NCBI RefSeq assembly: GCF_003602235.1
Contig: NZ_QZVS01000082.1
Span: forward strand, 47,743 to 111,742
Reading direction: 5' to 3'
Length of the DNA stretch: 64,000 bases
Origin: Cryobacterium melibiosiphilum
GTDB taxonomy: Bacteria; Actinomycetota; Actinomycetes; Actinomycetales; Microbacteriaceae
Shown here: one piece after another, positions 8,448 through 17,182 of the stretch
Position numbering within the stretch: the first letter of the stretch is position 1
How the letters are laid out: each line of letters begins with the position of its first letter
Translations under genes and position numbers: made by a program
Notes under the pieces: model-generated
Databases searched by the model: none
What the model was told of the DNA's origin: nothing
Seen by the model: only the letters and a program-made list of their open reading frames with translations

Positions 8448-9910
8448 GCAGTCCCATCCACCGGGTTCGGCCCGGTCGAGTTCGGCCCGCGCGCCTCCGC
8501 TTCGCTGATCGCGCGGGCGATGCGGGCAGCGCCCTGATGGCCGTCATCGCCGTGATGGCGATCGTCCTGGTCATCACCACCACGGTCGTGGGCGTCAGCT
8601 TTTACTCCCTCGGCCTCACGAGCGCGACCCGCGCCGGGGTGCAGTCCATCGCGGCCGCCGAGAGCGGCGTGAACGTCGCCGAGGTCAGCCTGACCCAGGG
8701 CACCTGCCTTCCCCGGTACACCCGCACGACCCCGGCGTTCACCGCCGACGTGTCCTATTCGCTGAGCACGACGGGCGACACCTGGGTGGCCGGCTGCCCG
8801 GCGACCGGTGTGGCCGCCGTGCGCATCCGCGTGTTGTCCACCGGAACGGCCGTCTCATCGGGGGTGGCGGGCAACACCGGAGGCGATGCCAGCACCGTCG
8901 AGGCGGTGTTCTCCTACGTGCCGGCAGTATTGCCGGGCGTGCAGCCCACCGGTGCCGCCATGTACCTCTACGGCGGAGTCGTCTTTCAGAACAACGCGAA
9001 CCTGCTCGTGGCAGAGAGCGGGCGGGCGGCGATCCAGGTGAAAAACGGCAGCATGGAATGCGCGAACAACACGGTGATCGAGGGCGACGTCGTTGTCTCC
9101 AACGGCAACCTCAATATCAGCGGATGCGCCATCGAGGGCAACGCCTGGGCCTCGGGCGCGGCCACCCTCGGGCAGGTGACCGGCAACCTGACCTCGGCGA
9201 CCGTCAACGTGAACGCGGCGACCCTGCCCAGCCGGGTCGGGGGCGTGTACACGAAGTACCTGGCGCCGGCGAACCTTCCGTCGGTGCCGGGCTGGATCGA
9301 TGTCAACTATGTACCGGGCGACTGGGTCGACAGCACCGGAGTTCCCTACAAGGTGACGCCGATCGGCCTCGACTGCACGATCAATGCGGCCAGACTCGCC
9401 GCCGCGGCCAACGGATCGAAGCCGGTCATCATCAATGCCCTCGCTCTGTGCCCGCTCGGGGTGAAGGCGAGCGGCGACGTGAACCTCACCAACGACGTCG
9501 TGATCTTCGCCCAGAAATTCGACTTCATCAACAACGTGCGTTTCAAGTCGTCGACGACGGCCCCGCACAAGCTCTGGTTCGTCACGCCCGACCTCGTCGC
9601 GAACGGGGCGCCCACCTGCGGGCTGCTGCAGGGCGACTTCTCGATGAAAAACGGCTTCACCATCGCCCCCACCATCGACGCCATGCTCTACACACCCTGC
9701 CGGCTCGAGGCCATGAACAACTTCGAGTGGCGCGGCCAGCTCTATGCCAACGGCGCGAACGACTTCAAGAACAACACCCGCTTCGAGTCCGTGGCGCTCG
9801 GGCTTCCGGGCATCAACCTCGACACCGGCACGGTGACGGGCGGTTCAGCCGGTTCAGCGGCCCAGATGGGCGATCTGACGTCGCTGCGCGACCTGCTCGA
9901 CGGCGGGTGA
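8438..9910 (+). CDS. PilX-like protein with C-terminal beta-helix-like repeat domain
   Basis: 490 residues. After an Arg-rich leader comes GSALMAVIAVMAIVLVITTTVVG, a PilX_N-type single membrane helix without the usual prepilin Glu. It is followed by an AESGV.VAEVSL segment typical of PilX. Residues ~165-290 contain short strands with Gly-Asn/Val-Glu-Gly-Asp steps (VIEGDVVVSNGNLNISGCAIEGNAW), suggestive of a right-handed beta helix as in bactofilins. Then comes a conserved C-terminal block (LWFVTPD...GAPTCG, MLYTPC, WRGQLYAN) shared with 19113 and 24753. It overlaps the previous gene by 10 bases. Probable pilus-tip or priming subunit; the beta-helix is inference. Confidence 0.82.
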   Translation: MRLSSPIHRVRPGRVRPARLRFADRAGDAGSALMAVIAVMAIVLVITTTVVGVSFYSLGLTSATRAGVQSIAAAESGVNVAEVSLTQGTCLPRYTRTTPAFTADVSYSLSTTGDTWVAGCPATGVAAVRIRVLSTGTAVSSGVAGNTGGDASTVEAVFSYVPAVLPGVQPTGAAMYLYGGVVFQNNANLLVAESGRAAIQVKNGSMECANNTVIEGDVVVSNGNLNISGCAIEGNAWASGAATLGQVTGNLTSATVNVNAATLPSRVGGVYTKYLAPANLPSVPGWIDVNYVPGDWVDSTGVPYKVTPIGLDCTINAARLAAAANGSKPVIINALALCPLGVKASGDVNLTNDVVIFAQKFDFINNVRFKSSTTAPHKLWFVTPDLVANGAPTCGLLQGDFSMKNGFTIAPTIDAMLYTPCRLEAMNNFEWRGQLYANGANDFKNNTRFESVALGLPGINLDTGTVTGGSAGSAAQMGDLTSLRDLLDGG

Positions 9911-9972
9911 CCGCCGGGTGACCGCCCACTGGTCAGCTCTACCCAAACTGGGGCGGAAAAGTTTTCGACAAA

Positions 9973-9988
9973 CCCCCTATTCGGGGGG
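9973..9988. promoter_or_regulatory. CCCCC-TATTC-GGGGG palindrome upstream of pilin 1
   Basis: Perfect 5-bp arms around a 5-base loop, 77 bases before the major pilin start and followed by AGAAAATCGTATGAT. Similar C-run/G-run palindromes precede other pilus operons in this window. Could be an operator or a 5' UTR hairpin. Confidence 0.4.
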
Positions 9989-10065
9989 AGAAAATCGTAT
10001 GATCAGCGTGGACGACCCGACGCCGTTCCCGGTTTCATACAGCGCACAACAACGACTGGATTGAC

Positions 10066-10506
10066 ATGTTCACACGCATCACGGGGGCGCTCTTACGCAA
10101 ACAGCGCGTCTTGACTGACAAGCGCGAGCGGATGCGCTTGGATCCCGACGAAAAGGGCTTCACCCTCATTGAGCTTTTAGTCGTCGTGCTGATCATCGGC
10201 GTGCTCGCCGCGGTTGCCATCCCGATCTTCCTGAGTCAGCAGGAGGGTGCCAAGGACAGCGCGGTGTCCGCGGCCGTCACCGCCGCCAAGACCGCCGTGG
10301 TGGCCGAGTACACGACCGAGGGTGACTTCCCGACCACCCTGGTCGGCCTCGAAGGTTACACGGCCAGTGATGAAATCACCGCCAGCATTGCCGTCGATAG
10401 CGACGGGCTGGGCTTCACGATTACCGGAGCGTGGGCTGACGACGCCGCAGCGCACACCTACACGATCAACGAAAGCGGAGCGGCCGTCAAGACCGCGGTC
10501 CCCTAA
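10066..10506 (+). CDS. Type IV major pilin-like prepilin, copy 1
   Basis: 146 residues. Leader of about 30 residues ending DEKG, then FTLIELLVVVLIIGVLAAVAIPIFL, the textbook type IVa pilin N-terminal helix with Glu5. The C-terminal globular head is short (about 90 residues), without the Cys pair typical of proteobacterial pilins. Weak Shine-Dalgarno (TGGA) before the ATG. It stands alone with its own upstream region and a hairpin downstream, which would fit strong separate expression. The first ~25 mature residues are nearly identical to pilin copies at 23093 and 34069; the heads are unrelated by eye. Confidence 0.93.
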   Translation: MFTRITGALLRKQRVLTDKRERMRLDPDEKGFTLIELLVVVLIIGVLAAVAIPIFLSQQEGAKDSAVSAAVTAAKTAVVAEYTTEGDFPTTLVGLEGYTASDEITASIAVDSDGLGFTITGAWADDAAAHTYTINESGAAVKTAVP

Positions 10507-10518
10507 CCAGCGGAGTCG

Positions 10519-10556
10519 ACGACCGGCCGGACGCCTGCGGGCAGCCGGCCGGTCGT
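10519..10556 (+). terminator. Hairpin after pilin 1
   Basis: 12-bp perfect stem (10519-10530 with 10545-10556), loop of 14 bases, 12 bases after the pilin stop, no T-run. Probably a partial terminator or a 3' stabiliser that lets the pilin be made in excess over downstream genes. Confidence 0.6.
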
Positions 10557-10609
10557 AACGCGTTCGTGTGCCACCACCAAAGTCACAGGATCCCAGGAGG
10601 GGGTGCGTC

Positions 10610-11065
10610 GTGCCGTCCAACCGGGATGCCGTCAATGCTCCACGAGGTCAGGTCGCCTCGCACGGCGACCGTGGCGGCCGGGCCACCGAGGCAGGCTTCG
10701 GCCTGATCGAGATCGTGGTGTCCCTGTTTTTGCTCGGCATCCTTGCCATCGCATTCCTGCCCCTGATCGTGCAGTCCCTGCAGGTCTCGGTGGTCAATGC
10801 GAGCATTGCCACGGCTACTCAGCTCGTGAGCGACGAGATCGAGCGGGCCCGGGCTCAGGGCACGGTGTGCTCGGCCCTTCCCGCTTCGGCAAGCTCCCTC
10901 AGCGGCATCGACAGCACCCTCACCGTGCAGCGCGTGCGCGGTGCCTGCCCGGCGGCGCCCGCCGGATATCCCGGGGTCGTGTCGTTTGACGTCAGTGTCG
11001 TGCAGTCGGGATCCACGACCCCGCTGGCCGAGGCATCCACCCTCATCTTTGTGAGCGCGCCGTGA
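10610..11065 (+). CDS. Minor pilin, PilV-like
   Basis: 151 residues from GTG 10610, chosen because AGGAGG lies 8 bases upstream. The leader is long and basic and ends EAG; mature start FGLIEIVVSLFLLGILAIAFLPL with Glu5. The body resembles the protein at 7417 (VNAS/VNAV..ATQ segment, ASTLIFVSAP ending like ANTLILLDAP). It overlaps the next gene by 4 bases (GTGA). Confidence 0.85.
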   Translation: MPSNRDAVNAPRGQVASHGDRGGRATEAGFGLIEIVVSLFLLGILAIAFLPLIVQSLQVSVVNASIATATQLVSDEIERARAQGTVCSALPASASSLSGIDSTLTVQRVRGACPAAPAGYPGVVSFDVSVVQSGSTTPLAEASTLIFVSAP

Positions 11066-11622
11066 GGGCTGACGGCGGATCCACGGTCGTGGGTCTGCTC
11101 ACCCGGGTGGCCGTGGTCGGGCTGCTCACGATCGCAGGCGGAGTGCTGGTCAAGACGGCGAGTGCCGAACCGGCCGTGCGTTCGGCGGGCGCGGCCGTCT
11201 ACCTCGGCCAGGTCGTGGCGCAGTCGGTGCAGCAGGGTGTGCGGGGCGCGCAGGCGATCAGTTCGGTGCCCGTGTTACCCGGTGGTGCCCGCTTGCTCGT
11301 GGTCTGGTCTGACCGGGTTCCGGGAGACCAGCCGGGCTACGGCTGCCAGGCCTGGTACTACTCGCCGGCCGGCGGCGGCACGATCTACACGACCCACACC
11401 GCCCTGACCAAGATCGTCGCACCGACCACACCGCTGCTGCTCGCCCCGTGGGACACCCTCGCGGAGGGCGTGACACCGATCGGCGGTGCCGCCGTCTTCG
11501 CGAAAGCCACGGCGACCTCGGTGACGATGTCGTTCGCGATCACGGCCCAGGAGCCGGCGCTCATCTCCTCGGCCGCGACCAGCGCAATCACCGCGACCGG
11601 GACCGTTCCATGTTTCGACTAA
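11062..11622 (+). CDS. PilW-like protein that has lost the prepilin signal
   Basis: 186 residues. The body matches the minor pilin at 7851 (GCQAWYYSPAGGGTIYTTHTALTKIVAPTT aligns with CQAWFFTPAGGGTVYTKRLSPAAVIAPPT) and it ends in a lone Cys. The N-terminus, however, reads DGGSTVVGLLTRVAVVGLLTIAGG: no G-F cleavage site and no Glu5. It could still insert as a single-span membrane protein, but PilD processing is doubtful. It replaces the usual PilW-like gene in this set, and the PilX-like gene that follows in the other sets is missing. Possible decaying gene or a non-polymerising platform protein. Confidence 0.75.
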   Translation: MRADGGSTVVGLLTRVAVVGLLTIAGGVLVKTASAEPAVRSAGAAVYLGQVVAQSVQQGVRGAQAISSVPVLPGGARLLVVWSDRVPGDQPGYGCQAWYYSPAGGGTIYTTHTALTKIVAPTTPLLLAPWDTLAEGVTPIGGAAVFAKATATSVTMSFAITAQEPALISSAATSAITATGTVPCFD

Positions 11623-11665
11623 CGGAGCGGGTGACCACCTTCGGCACCCCACACACAGGAGACCT

Positions 11666-12736
11666 ATGAACACGAGTGTCGTCGGCCTGGACATCGGCTT
11701 TTCTTCGGTGCGGGCGGTGGAGGTGAGTGAGGCCGGGTCGGCGAAGCCCACCATCCAGCGCTACCACGAGGAACCGCTGCCGGCCGGGGCCGTGAGCCGT
11801 GGGGAGGTGCTCGAACCGGCCATCGTGGCATCCGCTCTGAAACGCCTGTGGTCGGCCGGCGGCTTCAAGAGCCGCGACGTTGTGCTCGGCATGGGCAATC
11901 ACCGCGTGGTCGCGCGCGACCTCACGGTGCCGAAGATGTCGATGAAGCGCATCCGCGAATCGTTGCCCTTTCAGGTGCAGGACCTCCTGTCAGTGCCGGT
12001 CGCCGAGGCGTTGCTCGACTTCTACACGATCATGGAGGTCGCCGGCGACGAGGCCGGGCCGCAGGTGAGCGGGCTGCTGATCGCGGCCGTGAAAGACGTC
12101 GTGCTGGCGAATGTGAAGTCCGTGCAGCTCGCGGGCCTGACCCCGGTGGAGGTCGACCTGATTCCGTTCGCGCTCAGCCGGGCCATTCACCGGGGCGCGG
12201 CGACGGATGACGTGATCGTGCAGATCGACGTCGGTGCCGGAACGACCAGTGTGCTGATCACCGCGGCGGGCATCCCGCAGTTCGTGCGGCTGATCCCGGC
12301 TGGCGGTGACGATGTGACGCAGGCGCTGATGGTGCGGCTGGCCCTCGACGCGCAGCCGGCGGATGCCCTCAAACTCACCCTCGGACTCGACCCGGTTGCG
12401 CACGAAGCCGAGACCGGGCGCAGTGCGGAGACCCTGGCCGCGGCGACGCTCGTGCACGACGTGACGACCGAGTTGCTGAACAGCCTGCGGAACACCGTCA
12501 ACTACTTCACCAACACCCGGCACACGCTGACGGTGACCCGGATCGTGCTCACCGGTGGCGGCGCCCGACTCGACGGGTTTCGGGAGGCGCTCGCCGGGCT
12601 GACCCGGCTGCCGGTGGAAGCGCCCGATCCGGTCGGCGCGGTGCACCTCGCCCGCGGGCTGCACGCGGAGGGCCTGCAACGGTCCGGCGGCACCTATCTG
12701 GTGGCGCTCGGACTGGCGCTCGGGAGCAAGGGATGA
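11666..12736 (+). CDS. pilM: Type IV pilus alignment protein PilM, copy 1
   Basis: 356 residues; actin/FtsA-like ATP-binding fold. Phosphate-1 loop VVGLDIGFSSVRAVEV at residues ~5-20, phosphate-2 loop QIDVGAGTTSVLI near 185, adenosine loop LTGGGARLDGF near 295. PilM binds the cytoplasmic tail of PilN and links PilB/PilT to the PilN-PilO membrane complex. Shine-Dalgarno GGAGA 8 bases before the ATG. Followed with a 4-base overlap by pilN. Here PilM and PilN are separate proteins, unlike copies 2 and 3. Confidence 0.94.
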   Translation: MNTSVVGLDIGFSSVRAVEVSEAGSAKPTIQRYHEEPLPAGAVSRGEVLEPAIVASALKRLWSAGGFKSRDVVLGMGNHRVVARDLTVPKMSMKRIRESLPFQVQDLLSVPVAEALLDFYTIMEVAGDEAGPQVSGLLIAAVKDVVLANVKSVQLAGLTPVEVDLIPFALSRAIHRGAATDDVIVQIDVGAGTTSVLITAAGIPQFVRLIPAGGDDVTQALMVRLALDAQPADALKLTLGLDPVAHEAETGRSAETLAAATLVHDVTTELLNSLRNTVNYFTNTRHTLTVTRIVLTGGGARLDGFREALAGLTRLPVEAPDPVGAVHLARGLHAEGLQRSGGTYLVALGLALGSKG

Positions 12737-13416
12737 GCCGGGCATCCGTCGACGATGAGCTGATTATCGGGGGTGAGCCGCGGGCCGACCTTCTGCCGCC
12801 GGAGGTCAAAGCCGGCCTGCGCGGCAAGGCCCTGCAGCGCGGACTGCTGATCGCGGTCGTCGCGGTCGTCGTTTTGGTCGCCGGGGGAGTCGCGGTGGCG
12901 ACGTGGCAGGCGATGCAGGGGCAGGCGAGCCTCGCCGCCGTGCAGGGTCGCAGCGCGCAGCTGCTCGGGGAGCAGACCGAATACCTGCAGGTGCGCCAGG
13001 TGCAGGACGCGGTCGATGCCACGATCGCCGCTCAGCAGGTGGGCGGCTCCACCGAGATCGACTGGAAGGACTACCTGCAGCGGGTGCGCGCGGTGCTGCC
13101 CGCCGACGTGAGCATCGACTCCGTCACGATCGACGCCGCCACGCCGCTCGCGCCCTACGGGCAGGCGACGGCGCCCCTGCAGCAATCGAGGGTGGCGACC
13201 CTGACCCTGCTCGTCACCGGTCCGACACTGCCCGAAGTGCCCGACTGGCTGCGCGGCCTCCGGGAGCTGCCCGGGTATGCCGACGACGCTCCGAGCGCCA
13301 TCACCCGCACCGACACCGGCGCCTATCAGGTGAGCGTCACCCTGCACATCAACGACGAGGCATATTCCGGCCGCTTCACCGACCCGACGCTCGCTGACAC
13401 CACCGGAGGCGAGTGA
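12733..13416 (+). CDS. pilN: Type IV pilus alignment protein PilN, copy 1
   Basis: 227 residues. The N-terminal cytoplasmic tail holds GGEPRADLLPPEVK (residues ~16-29), the counterpart of the INLLP motif that docks into PilM. One membrane span near residues 38-60, then a periphery-facing coiled coil and a ferredoxin-like domain (EIDWKDYLQRV, then ATLTLLVTG). It pairs with PilO. The ATGA start overlaps pilM. Confidence 0.92.
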   Translation: MSRASVDDELIIGGEPRADLLPPEVKAGLRGKALQRGLLIAVVAVVVLVAGGVAVATWQAMQGQASLAAVQGRSAQLLGEQTEYLQVRQVQDAVDATIAAQQVGGSTEIDWKDYLQRVRAVLPADVSIDSVTIDAATPLAPYGQATAPLQQSRVATLTLLVTGPTLPEVPDWLRGLRELPGYADDAPSAITRTDTGAYQVSVTLHINDEAYSGRFTDPTLADTTGGE

Positions 13417-14153
13417 CCATGGACCGCAATCGCATCTGGATGTTTGGCGCGGCCCTCGTCGTCGGCGTCACCCTCGTCGTCGGCTGGCTGCTCGGCATCT
13501 CCCCGCAACTGAACGACGTGCGCACCGCACGCGCCGAACGGATCGCCGTGGAGGCGCAGAACGCGGTCTACGAGCTGCAGCTCGAGGCGCTCAAGAACGA
13601 CTTCGAGGACATCGACGGCGTGCAGGACGAGCTGTCCGAGCTGCGCACCTCCGTGCCGACCGACGCGCAGCTGCCCGACTTCGTGGCCGAGGTCTCCGCG
13701 CTCGCCGCAGCGAACGGGCTCTCGCTCTCGGCGATGAACGTGAGCGATGCCGAGGCCTACGAGCCGCTCGCCGTGGTCGAGGCCGTGCCGGCCGAGGCGG
13801 CTGCTTCGGCGGACGGCGCGGCACCGGATGCCGCGGCATCCGCCCCCGACGCCGACGCGGTCCCGGTGGCTCCCGCGGCACCGGTCGTGGCTGCCGAGGT
13901 GCCCCCGGTCACGAGCCCTCTCGTCACCGCCGCGAACTTCGTCTCCGTGCCGGTCACGATCACGCTGGTCGGTGATTATGACCGGGTGCTCGACTTTCTC
14001 GACGGCCTGCGCACGGGCGAACGCCTCGTCAGCGTCAGCGCCGTGAGCACCGATGCCGTCGAGGGAGGCACCCCGGAGGCTCCGGTTGCCGCCGGGGTGA
14101 CGGCGTCGATCAGCGCCCTCATCTTCGTGCTGCGGGACCTCGACGCCGGCTGA
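13413..14153 (+). CDS. pilO: Type IV pilus alignment protein PilO, copy 1
   Basis: 246 residues (GTG 13413; ATG 13419 also possible). One membrane span near the N-terminus (FGAALVVGVTLVVGWLLGI), a coiled coil, then the PilO core split by an Ala/Pro-rich insert (residues ~125-170) before VPVTITLVGDYDRVLDFLDGL. This copy is longer than the other three PilO proteins (202, 214 and 224) because of that insert. Last gene of set A. Confidence 0.9.
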   Translation: MTMDRNRIWMFGAALVVGVTLVVGWLLGISPQLNDVRTARAERIAVEAQNAVYELQLEALKNDFEDIDGVQDELSELRTSVPTDAQLPDFVAEVSALAAANGLSLSAMNVSDAEAYEPLAVVEAVPAEAAASADGAAPDAAASAPDADAVPVAPAAPVVAAEVPPVTSPLVTAANFVSVPVTITLVGDYDRVLDFLDGLRTGERLVSVSAVSTDAVEGGTPEAPVAAGVTASISALIFVLRDLDAG

Positions 14154-14202
14154 CCCGGCGCGGATGCGCCGGGCGCGCTCATCACCTGGACCCGGGCGGA
14201 TG

Positions 14203-14248
14203 CCCCCCGTTGTGGGTCTGTCCGCCTGTTGCGCTACACAAGTAACGT
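14203..14248. promoter_or_regulatory. C-run/G-run element and TAACGT upstream of pilB copy 2
   Basis: CCCCCC (14203-14208), GTTGT, GGG (14214-14216), and 26 bases further GCTACACAAG then TAACGT (14243-14248). TAACGT also follows the palindromes at 18439 and 62830. GCTACACAAG recurs on the minus strand at 2841-2850, upstream of the transporter gene. Candidate promoter region; no classical -35 found. Confidence 0.3.
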
Positions 14249-14344
14249 GGAGTGTCACCGACTCACCTTGGACATGATCCACCGGCGCAGCTGCCTGTGT
14301 CCCGGGCACTCCCGCAGCAGCGTCACGCTCGGGGGAGTGTTTCT

Positions 14345-16015
14345 GTGTCGAGTCTCACTGAAATCCTGATTTTGCACGGCCTGCTGCCGATCGAGCAGCT
14401 CGACGCCCTGTCGGCCGGCGATACCGCCGACGAAAGCGCCGTGCGCGCGCTCGTCGCGAGCGGCGTCATCACCGAGCTGCAGTTCGCGCGGGCCCGGGCC
14501 GAGCAGACCAAACTGCCTTTTGTTGAACTCATCGAGTACCCCGTCGACCGCCTCGCCCTGTCCAAGGTGCCGGCGGCCATGTGCCACCGGGACGAGGTCT
14601 TGCCGATCGGGTTCGAGGGTAACCGCCTGGTGGTCGCCATGGTCGACCCCGGAAACGTGTTCGCGCTCGACGACGTGCGCGAGGCCGCTCGCATGCGCGT
14701 CAACCCCGTCGTCGTGGAGCGCGGAGACCTGCTGGCCGCCATCGCACGGTTCCACCGCGCGGATGAAGAACTCACCGTGCTCACGAACACCCTCGAAGAG
14801 GAACTCGTCGAGGACGAAGACGCCCTCTTCGCTGACGCCGAGAGCGCTCAGGATGCCGCCCCGATCGTGCGCTTCGTCAACCTTCTCGTGAGCCAGGCCA
14901 TTCAGGACAAGGCCTCCGACATCCACATTGAGCCGGCCGAGCGGTCGCTCCGGGTGCGCTATCGCATCGATGGGGTGCTGCACGAGATGCAGAGCGCACC
15001 CAAGAACATTCAGAACGGTGTCATTTCCCGCATCAAGATCATGAGCGACATCGACATCGCGGAGCGGCGCAAACCGCAGGACGGTCGCATGTCGGTGACC
15101 CACGACGGGCGCCAAATCGACCTGCGCGTGGCCATGCTGCCCACGGTCTGGGGCGAGAAGGTGGTGCTGCGAATCCTCGACAACGCCACCGGCACCATGA
15201 GCATGACCGACCTCAATATGCTCGAGGCCAATCTCACCGCGTACCGCACCGCGTACTCGAAGCCCAACGGCATGATCCTCGTGACCGGGCCGACCGGGTC
15301 GGGCAAGTCGACAACGCTCTACACGACCCTCAACGACGTCTCCACGCCGCAGATCAACGTGATCACGGTCGAAGACCCGGTGGAGTACCGCATGGTCGGC
15401 ATCAACCAGGTGCAGGTCAACCGCAAGGCCGGCCTCACCTTCGCGACCGCCCTGCGCTCGATCCTGCGCAGTGACCCCGACGTGGTGCTGCTCGGCGAGA
15501 TCCGCGACCAGGAGACCGCGAAAATCGCCATCGAGGCCTCCCTCACCGGTCACCTCGTGCTCAGCACCCTGCACACCAACGACGCCCCCAGCGCCATGAC
15601 GCGCCTCGTCGAAATGGGCATGGAGCCCTTCCTCGTCGGGTCGGCCCTCGACTGCGTCGTGGCCCAACGGCTCGCTCGTCGCCTCTGCGACCGGTGCAAG
15701 GTCGCCGACACCCGCGACCTGGCCGAGCTGGCCCGCCTCGAGTTTTGCACCGCGGGTGACGTCGACCCGCCGGTCTTCTACCAACCGGGCGGATGCCCCG
15801 CCTGCTCGAACACGGGATACCGCGGCCGGGTGGCGGTGCACGAGGTGATGACCGTCACCGACGAGATCGAACGCCTCACGGTGTCCCACGCTTCCAGCGC
15901 GGAAATCGGCGCCGTCGCGCGGGCCCAGGGCATGGTCACCCTGCGCGAAGACGGCTGGGCCAAAGTGCGCCTCGGCCTGACCTCTATCGACGAGGTGTTG
16001 CGCGTTGTTGCCTGA
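14345..16015 (+). CDS. pilB: Type IV pilus assembly ATPase PilB, copy 2
   Basis: 556 residues, same length as copy 1 and collinear with it throughout. MshEN-type N-terminal domain (SSLTEILILHGLLPIEQLD; LVASGVITELQFARARAEQ), Walker A GPTGSGKST, ITVEDPVEY, DPDVVLLGEIRD, STLHT, and zinc cysteines CDRC...CPAC. GTG 14345 is chosen for GGGGGAG 7 bases upstream and alignment with the other copies. DNA around the Walker A motif is almost identical to copy 1 (see findings). Confidence 0.96.
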   Translation: MSSLTEILILHGLLPIEQLDALSAGDTADESAVRALVASGVITELQFARARAEQTKLPFVELIEYPVDRLALSKVPAAMCHRDEVLPIGFEGNRLVVAMVDPGNVFALDDVREAARMRVNPVVVERGDLLAAIARFHRADEELTVLTNTLEEELVEDEDALFADAESAQDAAPIVRFVNLLVSQAIQDKASDIHIEPAERSLRVRYRIDGVLHEMQSAPKNIQNGVISRIKIMSDIDIAERRKPQDGRMSVTHDGRQIDLRVAMLPTVWGEKVVLRILDNATGTMSMTDLNMLEANLTAYRTAYSKPNGMILVTGPTGSGKSTTLYTTLNDVSTPQINVITVEDPVEYRMVGINQVQVNRKAGLTFATALRSILRSDPDVVLLGEIRDQETAKIAIEASLTGHLVLSTLHTNDAPSAMTRLVEMGMEPFLVGSALDCVVAQRLARRLCDRCKVADTRDLAELARLEFCTAGDVDPPVFYQPGGCPACSNTGYRGRVAVHEVMTVTDEIERLTVSHASSAEIGAVARAQGMVTLREDGWAKVRLGLTSIDEVLRVVA

Positions 16016-16022
16016 GACCGCG

Positions 16023-17153
16023 ATGCCCGACGTCGACCTGCTGGCGGCACTCAAAGAGGTGCTCGATCGGGGCGCTTCGGACCTGCACGTGACCGTCGGG
16101 GCCGCCCCGAGCATCCGCGTCGACGGCGCCCTAGCCCCGATAGCCGGTGCGGCAAAGTGGATGCGCGATCGCGTCACCTTGGCACTCTTCAGCATCCTGA
16201 CTCCCGCCCAGCGCGAGGAGTTCGAGCGTGAACTCGAACTCGACTTCGCGTTCACGGCCAGCGACGCCCGTTTTCGGGTGAACTACTACCTGCAGCGCAA
16301 CTCCGTCGGCGGAGCTTTTCGGCTGATCCCGCGCGAGATCAAGCAGCTCGAAGCGCTCGGCGTGCCCGATACGGTCGCCCGGTTCGCGCAGCTGCCGCGC
16401 GGCTTGGTGCTCGTGACCGGGCCGACCGGATCGGGCAAATCCACGACCCTGGCCGCGCTCATCGACCTCGTGAATCGCACCCGCGCCGATCACATCGTGA
16501 CCGTCGAAGACCCGATCGAGTTTCTGCACAACCACCAGATGTCGCTGGTCAACCAGCGCGAGGTGGGCCACGACACGCACAGCTTCGCGGCCGCGCTCAA
16601 GCACGTGCTGCGCCAGGACCCCGATGTCATTTTGATCGGTGAGCTGCGCGACCTCGAGACCATCTCGGTGGCGCTCACGGCGGCCGAGACCGGGCACCTG
16701 GTCTTTGCGACCCTGCACACCCAGGATGCCGCCCAGACCATCGACCGGGTGATCGACGTGTTCCCCTCCCACCAGCAGGGGCAGGTGCGCACCCAACTGG
16801 CCGCAACCCTGCAGGGCGTCGTCTGCCAGACCCTGGTCAAAAAAGTCGGGGGTGGCCGGGTGGTCGCGACCGAGGTGCTCGTGACCACCCCGGCGGTGTC
16901 CAACCTCATTCGCGAGGGCAAGACCCACCAGATCGCCTCGAGCATGCAGGCCGGGCGTTCGCTCGGCATGCACACCATGGACCAGCACCTCGCCGAACTC
17001 GTCAACGCCGGCAAGATCACCCGGGCGTCGGCCGAGGAGAAGGCGCAGGATCCGGTAGGACTGGACCAGCTCATCAAGCGCGGCACGCCGTCGGGCGAAG
17101 CGACGGATGACGAGGTCGACTTTCATGATTCGTATTCGGCCCGCAGGCACTGA
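16023..17153 (+). CDS. pilT: Type IV pilus retraction ATPase PilT, copy 2
   Basis: 376 residues from ATG 16023 (an in-frame TTG at 16005 would add 6). It starts right at the PilT core (DVDLLAALKEVLDRGASDLHVTV), so it has the ordinary PilT length and lacks the extensions of copies 1 and 3. Walker A at residue 133, VTVEDPIEFLHNHQ, DPDVILIGELRD and ATLHT are all present. No clear Shine-Dalgarno; the gene starts 7 bases after the pilB stop and probably relies on re-initiation. Confidence 0.95.
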   Translation: MPDVDLLAALKEVLDRGASDLHVTVGAAPSIRVDGALAPIAGAAKWMRDRVTLALFSILTPAQREEFERELELDFAFTASDARFRVNYYLQRNSVGGAFRLIPREIKQLEALGVPDTVARFAQLPRGLVLVTGPTGSGKSTTLAALIDLVNRTRADHIVTVEDPIEFLHNHQMSLVNQREVGHDTHSFAAALKHVLRQDPDVILIGELRDLETISVALTAAETGHLVFATLHTQDAAQTIDRVIDVFPSHQQGQVRTQLAATLQGVVCQTLVKKVGGGRVVATEVLVTTPAVSNLIREGKTHQIASSMQAGRSLGMHTMDQHLAELVNAGKITRASAEEKAQDPVGLDQLIKRGTPSGEATDDEVDFHDSYSARRH

Positions 17154-17182
17154 CGGCGAAAAGACGCAGGTGATGAGGCGAA

